From JBBSHJ01 sp038253135 (lineage in GTDB: Bacteria; Actinomycetota; Actinomycetes; Mycobacteriales; QHCD01): a DNA stretch of 16,609 bases. The translations under genes were made by a program, and so were the position numbers. Below the pieces are notes generated by a model. The model was not told the DNA's origin and searched no databases. It saw only the letters and a list, made by a program, of their open reading frames with translations. The number at the start of each line of letters is the position of its first letter. The first letter of the stretch is position 1. Of the stretch, positions 14,609 through 16,609 are shown in pieces. The DNA lies in assembly GCA_038253135.1 (NCBI GenBank), contig JBBSHJ010000072.1, positions 1 through 16,609 of the forward strand, read 5' to 3'.

Positions 14609-15427
14609 TCAGCTCGGGTGGGACGAGACGAGCGAGGCGTAGGCCACGGTATTGCTCTCGTAGTGACCGGTACCGGGGTTGAAGGTGCCACCACAGGTGA
14701 TCAGCCGGAGCCCGGCATGGTCGATGTTCCCGTAGACGGCGAGCGTCGGGAAGTCGTCCTTCGGATACGACACGACCCCGTCGATGCGGAAAACCCCGAC
14801 CACACCGTCGGAGCGCGCGATGTCGACCGTGTCGCCCGGCCTGAGCTTGCCCAGGTCGAAGAAGACGCCGGGACCGTACTTCGCCGAGTCGACGTGGCCC
14901 AGCAGGACGGACGGTCCGAGCTGGCCGGGTGACGGTGAGCCGGTGTACCAGCCGGCCGGCGAGTGCGGGTCGGACACCGGAGGGACGGCGATCGAGCCGT
15001 CCTTTTGCTGGCCGAGCTTCATGATCGACGAGCTGACGCCGATCGTGGGGATCGACAGCCGTTGCGGCGTTGCGGCCGGCAGTATCGGGCCCTTCGTTGG
15101 CGGGACCGCCGGCTTCGAGGGTCGGGTGGCCGCCAGGGTCTTCGGCGCCGTCGGGGCGCGCGGCTTGCCCGTGGTCCGCGTCGGGGGGACCGATGTCGCC
15201 CGTGCCGGCCCGGCGGCCGACGACCGGGCGGCCGGCGACTGGGACGGCGTACCCGTCGGCGCGGCGGTCGAGTCGAGCAGTGTGCCCGCGGCCGATCGCG
15301 GCGGTTCGGGTGCGGACTCCTGGGCCTGCAGACCGACGACGAGCAGTACGACGCCGACGACGACGAGCACGACGGCCGCCGACGTGGCGATGACGCCGCG
15401 CCGGCCGCCGAATGTCGTTCTGCTCAC
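14609..15427 (-). CDS. class F sortase
   Basis: A 272-aa membrane-anchored transpeptidase that would attach secreted proteins to the cell envelope. After a short cytoplasmic N-terminus there is one membrane helix (residues 12-33), then a Pro/Ala/Thr/Ser-rich linker (35-120) and the sortase barrel (122-268). Catalytic His178 lies in VLLGHVDS and Cys245 in RLITCGGTFN, the usual class E/F pattern. Between Cys245 and the C-terminus there is no arginine at all; the stretch reads TGHYESNTVAYA, where sortases normally place the third catalytic residue. The start is GTG at 15427, with GGAG 11 bases upstream. The CHRD-like gene lies 79 bases upstream on the same strand and is the likely substrate. Confidence 0.88.
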   Translation of the reverse strand: MSRTTFGGRRGVIATSAAVVLVVVGVVLLVVGLQAQESAPEPPRSAAGTLLDSTAAPTGTPSQSPAARSSAAGPARATSVPPTRTTGKPRAPTAPKTLAATRPSKPAVPPTKGPILPAATPQRLSIPTIGVSSSIMKLGQQKDGSIAVPPVSDPHSPAGWYTGSPSPGQLGPSVLLGHVDSAKYGPGVFFDLGKLRPGDTVDIARSDGVVGVFRIDGVVSYPKDDFPTLAVYGNIDHAGLRLITCGGTFNPGTGHYESNTVAYASLVSSHPS

Positions 15428-15506
15428 CGCTCACCGTGCTCCGGGTCTGCACTCACCGGCGCCGCCGGCGGTAGCTCAATGTCAGTTCGCTCGAGTCCGC
15501 GGCCGC

Positions 15507-16301
15507 TCAGGCCCGGCCGGCCGAACGACGGCGACGGTAGGCGAAGGCACCGCCCGCACCGGCCAGCACGATCGCACCGGCTCCGGCGACCAGCTGGGCA
15601 CGGTCCTCGGTGCCCGATGTGCTGCCACCGCCGGTTGCGACCGAGCCGTTGGGCATCGCGCTCATCTGCGCGGCCGAGAGCACGCCGCATAGCGCGGGGC
15701 TGGTCGCCGCCAGCGGCAGGCTCGGGTCGAGGTCGCTCTTCTCGCCCTGCGCCTTTTTCGACAGCGTCGACGGGTCGAGACCGTGTATGACGATCACCGC
15801 GGTACCGCCCTTGACGGCGGCCACCGTCTGCGAGTCGAGGCTGATCGTCCGCTGGTACGTCGTCGACGGGCCACCGGGCATCCGGTCAATGGCCAGAGCG
15901 GAGCTCATCGACGTGTCGCCCTTGGTGGTCAACGAGGTCATGTGGCCGCCGTAGTCCTTCAGACCTTCGGTCGTCGAGATGGTGCCGTCGCCGTTGGTGT
16001 CGACCGACGGCTCGGGGCACCGGCCCTGGCCGCCGACGTGGATGTGCTCGGCGTGCGGGTAGGGCCCGCCGTTGAACGTGCCGGCCAGGCCGGACCACTT
16101 CAGGTTGACGTCGGCGGAGTCATTGGCGTGCAGGGTGATCCACGCCGTGCCGCTGCCCCCGGAGCCGTTGATCGAGCTCAGGGTGCTCTGGAATGTCCAT
16201 GCGTCGGCGGCCGACGCCGTCGAGGACGCGGCGAGCGGCGCAGCGATGAGCGCCAGCGGTGCAGCAGCGCCGAGAATGCGGGAGATGCGCGACGGGCTCA
16301 T
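15507..16301 (-). CDS. secreted CHRD-like protein with sorting-like C-terminus
   Basis: A 264-aa exported protein. A Sec signal peptide covers residues 1-31 (cleavage after STASA). The body resembles a CHRD domain: GTAWITLHANDSADVNLKW, PHAEHIHVGGQG and GTAVIVIHGLDP. Residues 101-112, DTNGDGTISTTE, match an EF-hand-type calcium loop at every liganding position. Cys95 and Cys205 could form a disulfide. The end has a sorting-signal layout: SVATGGGSTSGTE (220-232), a hydrophobic helix (236-255) and RRRR (256-259). Canonical LPXTG is absent. The ATG at 16301 follows AAGGAG by 9 bases; an upstream in-frame ATG at 16337 would place charged residues before the signal peptide and has no such site. The adjacent class F sortase probably anchors it. 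CHRD functions in bacteria are poorly known. Confidence 0.75.
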   Translation of the reverse strand: MSPSRISRILGAAAPLALIAAPLAASSTASAADAWTFQSTLSSINGSGGSGTAWITLHANDSADVNLKWSGLAGTFNGGPYPHAEHIHVGGQGRCPEPSVDTNGDGTISTTEGLKDYGGHMTSLTTKGDTSMSSALAIDRMPGGPSTTYQRTISLDSQTVAAVKGGTAVIVIHGLDPSTLSKKAQGEKSDLDPSLPLAATSPALCGVLSAAQMSAMPNGSVATGGGSTSGTEDRAQLVAGAGAIVLAGAGGAFAYRRRRSAGRA

Positions 16302-16350
16302 GAAAGGGTGCTCCTTCTCGTTCGGGTGGCAGCGCACCGTCAGTCTTACC

Positions 16351-16405
16351 CCCTGTGACCAGGGTGCGGGGCCACCTTGCGATCAGTTCATCCGCTCGCG
16401 CGGAT
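16351..16405. promoter_or_regulatory. two palindromes in the divergent promoter region before the CHRD gene
   Basis: ATCCGC (16390-16395), TCGC, GCGGAT (16400-16405) is a perfect 6-bp palindrome flanked by A/T. CCCTG (16351-16355), TGAC, CAGGG (16360-16364) is a second, shorter one. Both lie between the divergent CHRD-like gene and the right-edge gene, where operators would be expected. No clear promoter boxes were seen. Confidence 0.35.
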
Positions 16406-16481
16406 AATGTGATCGGCGGCTCCATCGTGGGCTCCGAACCGCCATCCCTGACCGTGTGCGAGCGCGACCTCGTGGAGAACG

Positions 16482-16609
16482 ATGAGAAGCACCGAATTCG
16501 AATCCCGTGCCACCGAGACCGCTGACCCGAAATCCCGGACCGATCCAGCCGCTGTCGGGCCCGCCGGCGCGCGGTGGACGCCGGCTGACGGCATAGCGAC
16601 CGAGGCCGC
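16482..16609 (+). CDS. 5' fragment of an unidentified protein
   Basis: An open frame starts at ATG 16482, 4 bases after GGAG (16474-16477), and runs to the right edge without a stop. The visible 42 residues begin MRSTEFESRATETADPKSR and continue Pro/Ala-rich. This looks like a disordered cytoplasmic N-terminus, with no signal peptide. G/C at third positions is moderate, about three quarters. The function is unknown. It diverges from the CHRD-like gene. The call rests on the ribosome binding site and the open frame only. Confidence 0.4.
   Translation, partial: MRSTEFESRATETADPKSRTDPAAVGPAGARWTPADGIATEA

Noticed and set aside
14592..15452. 286-codon frame overlapping the sortase
   Set aside because: It is a shadow of the sortase in another frame. 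The His and Cys motifs and the membrane helix are only in the 14609-15427 frame.
16388..16594. 68-codon minus-strand frame at the right edge
   Set aside because: No ribosome binding site or motif is present, and it overlaps the divergent promoter region and the plus-strand frame that has a GGAG.

Overview
The window is high-GC DNA (roughly 70%) with strong G/C preference at third codon positions, GTG and TTG starts, and gene families typical of Actinomycetota: DUF2530, an AzgA-type NCS2 permease beside MarR/MFS genes, a class F sortase, a LAL-type LuxR regulator and an actinobacterial PRC-barrel protein. I cannot name the genus. No rRNA, tRNA, CRISPR array, transposase or phage gene was seen. 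It reads as chromosomal DNA, partly core-like (7.7-14.6 kb) and partly accessory (0-6.6 kb).

Left part (1-6079). A minus-strand gene runs off the left edge; its N-terminus carries a twin-arginine (Tat) signal. After about 490 bases without a gene comes an ECF-type sigma factor (628-1212, +), then a PRC-barrel gene broken by a +1 frameshift (1307-1655, +) and about 550 non-coding bases with strong hairpins. A minus-strand cluster follows: a 190-aa protein of unknown function (6079-5507), a possible small glycine-rich pentapeptide-repeat ORF overlapping its stop (5510-5229), and a large ATPase/LuxR regulator (5257-2204). The repeat ORF is encoded by a 15-bp minisatellite.

Middle part (6080-14576). 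A divergent intergenic region holds a 17-bp tandem repeat array, bracketed by a perfect 10-bp inverted repeat, just upstream of an aldo/keto reductase (6560-7531, +). A strong hairpin separates that gene from a convergent minus-strand series. In transcription order the series is an NCS2 purine permease, a MarR regulator (frameshifted) with its probable operator, an MFS exporter, an RNA 2',3'-cyclic phosphodiesterase (ThpR/LigT) and a PhoD-like phosphatase. A DUF2530 membrane protein diverges from the permease. The MarR protein probably represses itself and the MFS exporter.

Right part (14609-16609). A class F sortase and a secreted CHRD-like protein lie in tandem on the minus strand. The CHRD-like protein has a signal peptide, an EF-hand-type loop and a C-terminal sorting-like tail (SVATGGG, hydrophobic segment, RRRR), so the two look like an enzyme-substrate pair for cell-surface anchoring. 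The sortase has His and Cys but no arginine after the Cys. A divergent gene begins at 16482 and runs off the right edge.

The items most worth a second look are the sortase/CHRD pair with a non-LPXTG tail, the minisatellite-encoded glycine-repeat ORF inside the LAL regulator cluster, the bracketed 17-bp repeat array before the aldo/keto reductase, and the two frameshifted genes, which are either decaying genes or sequence errors.
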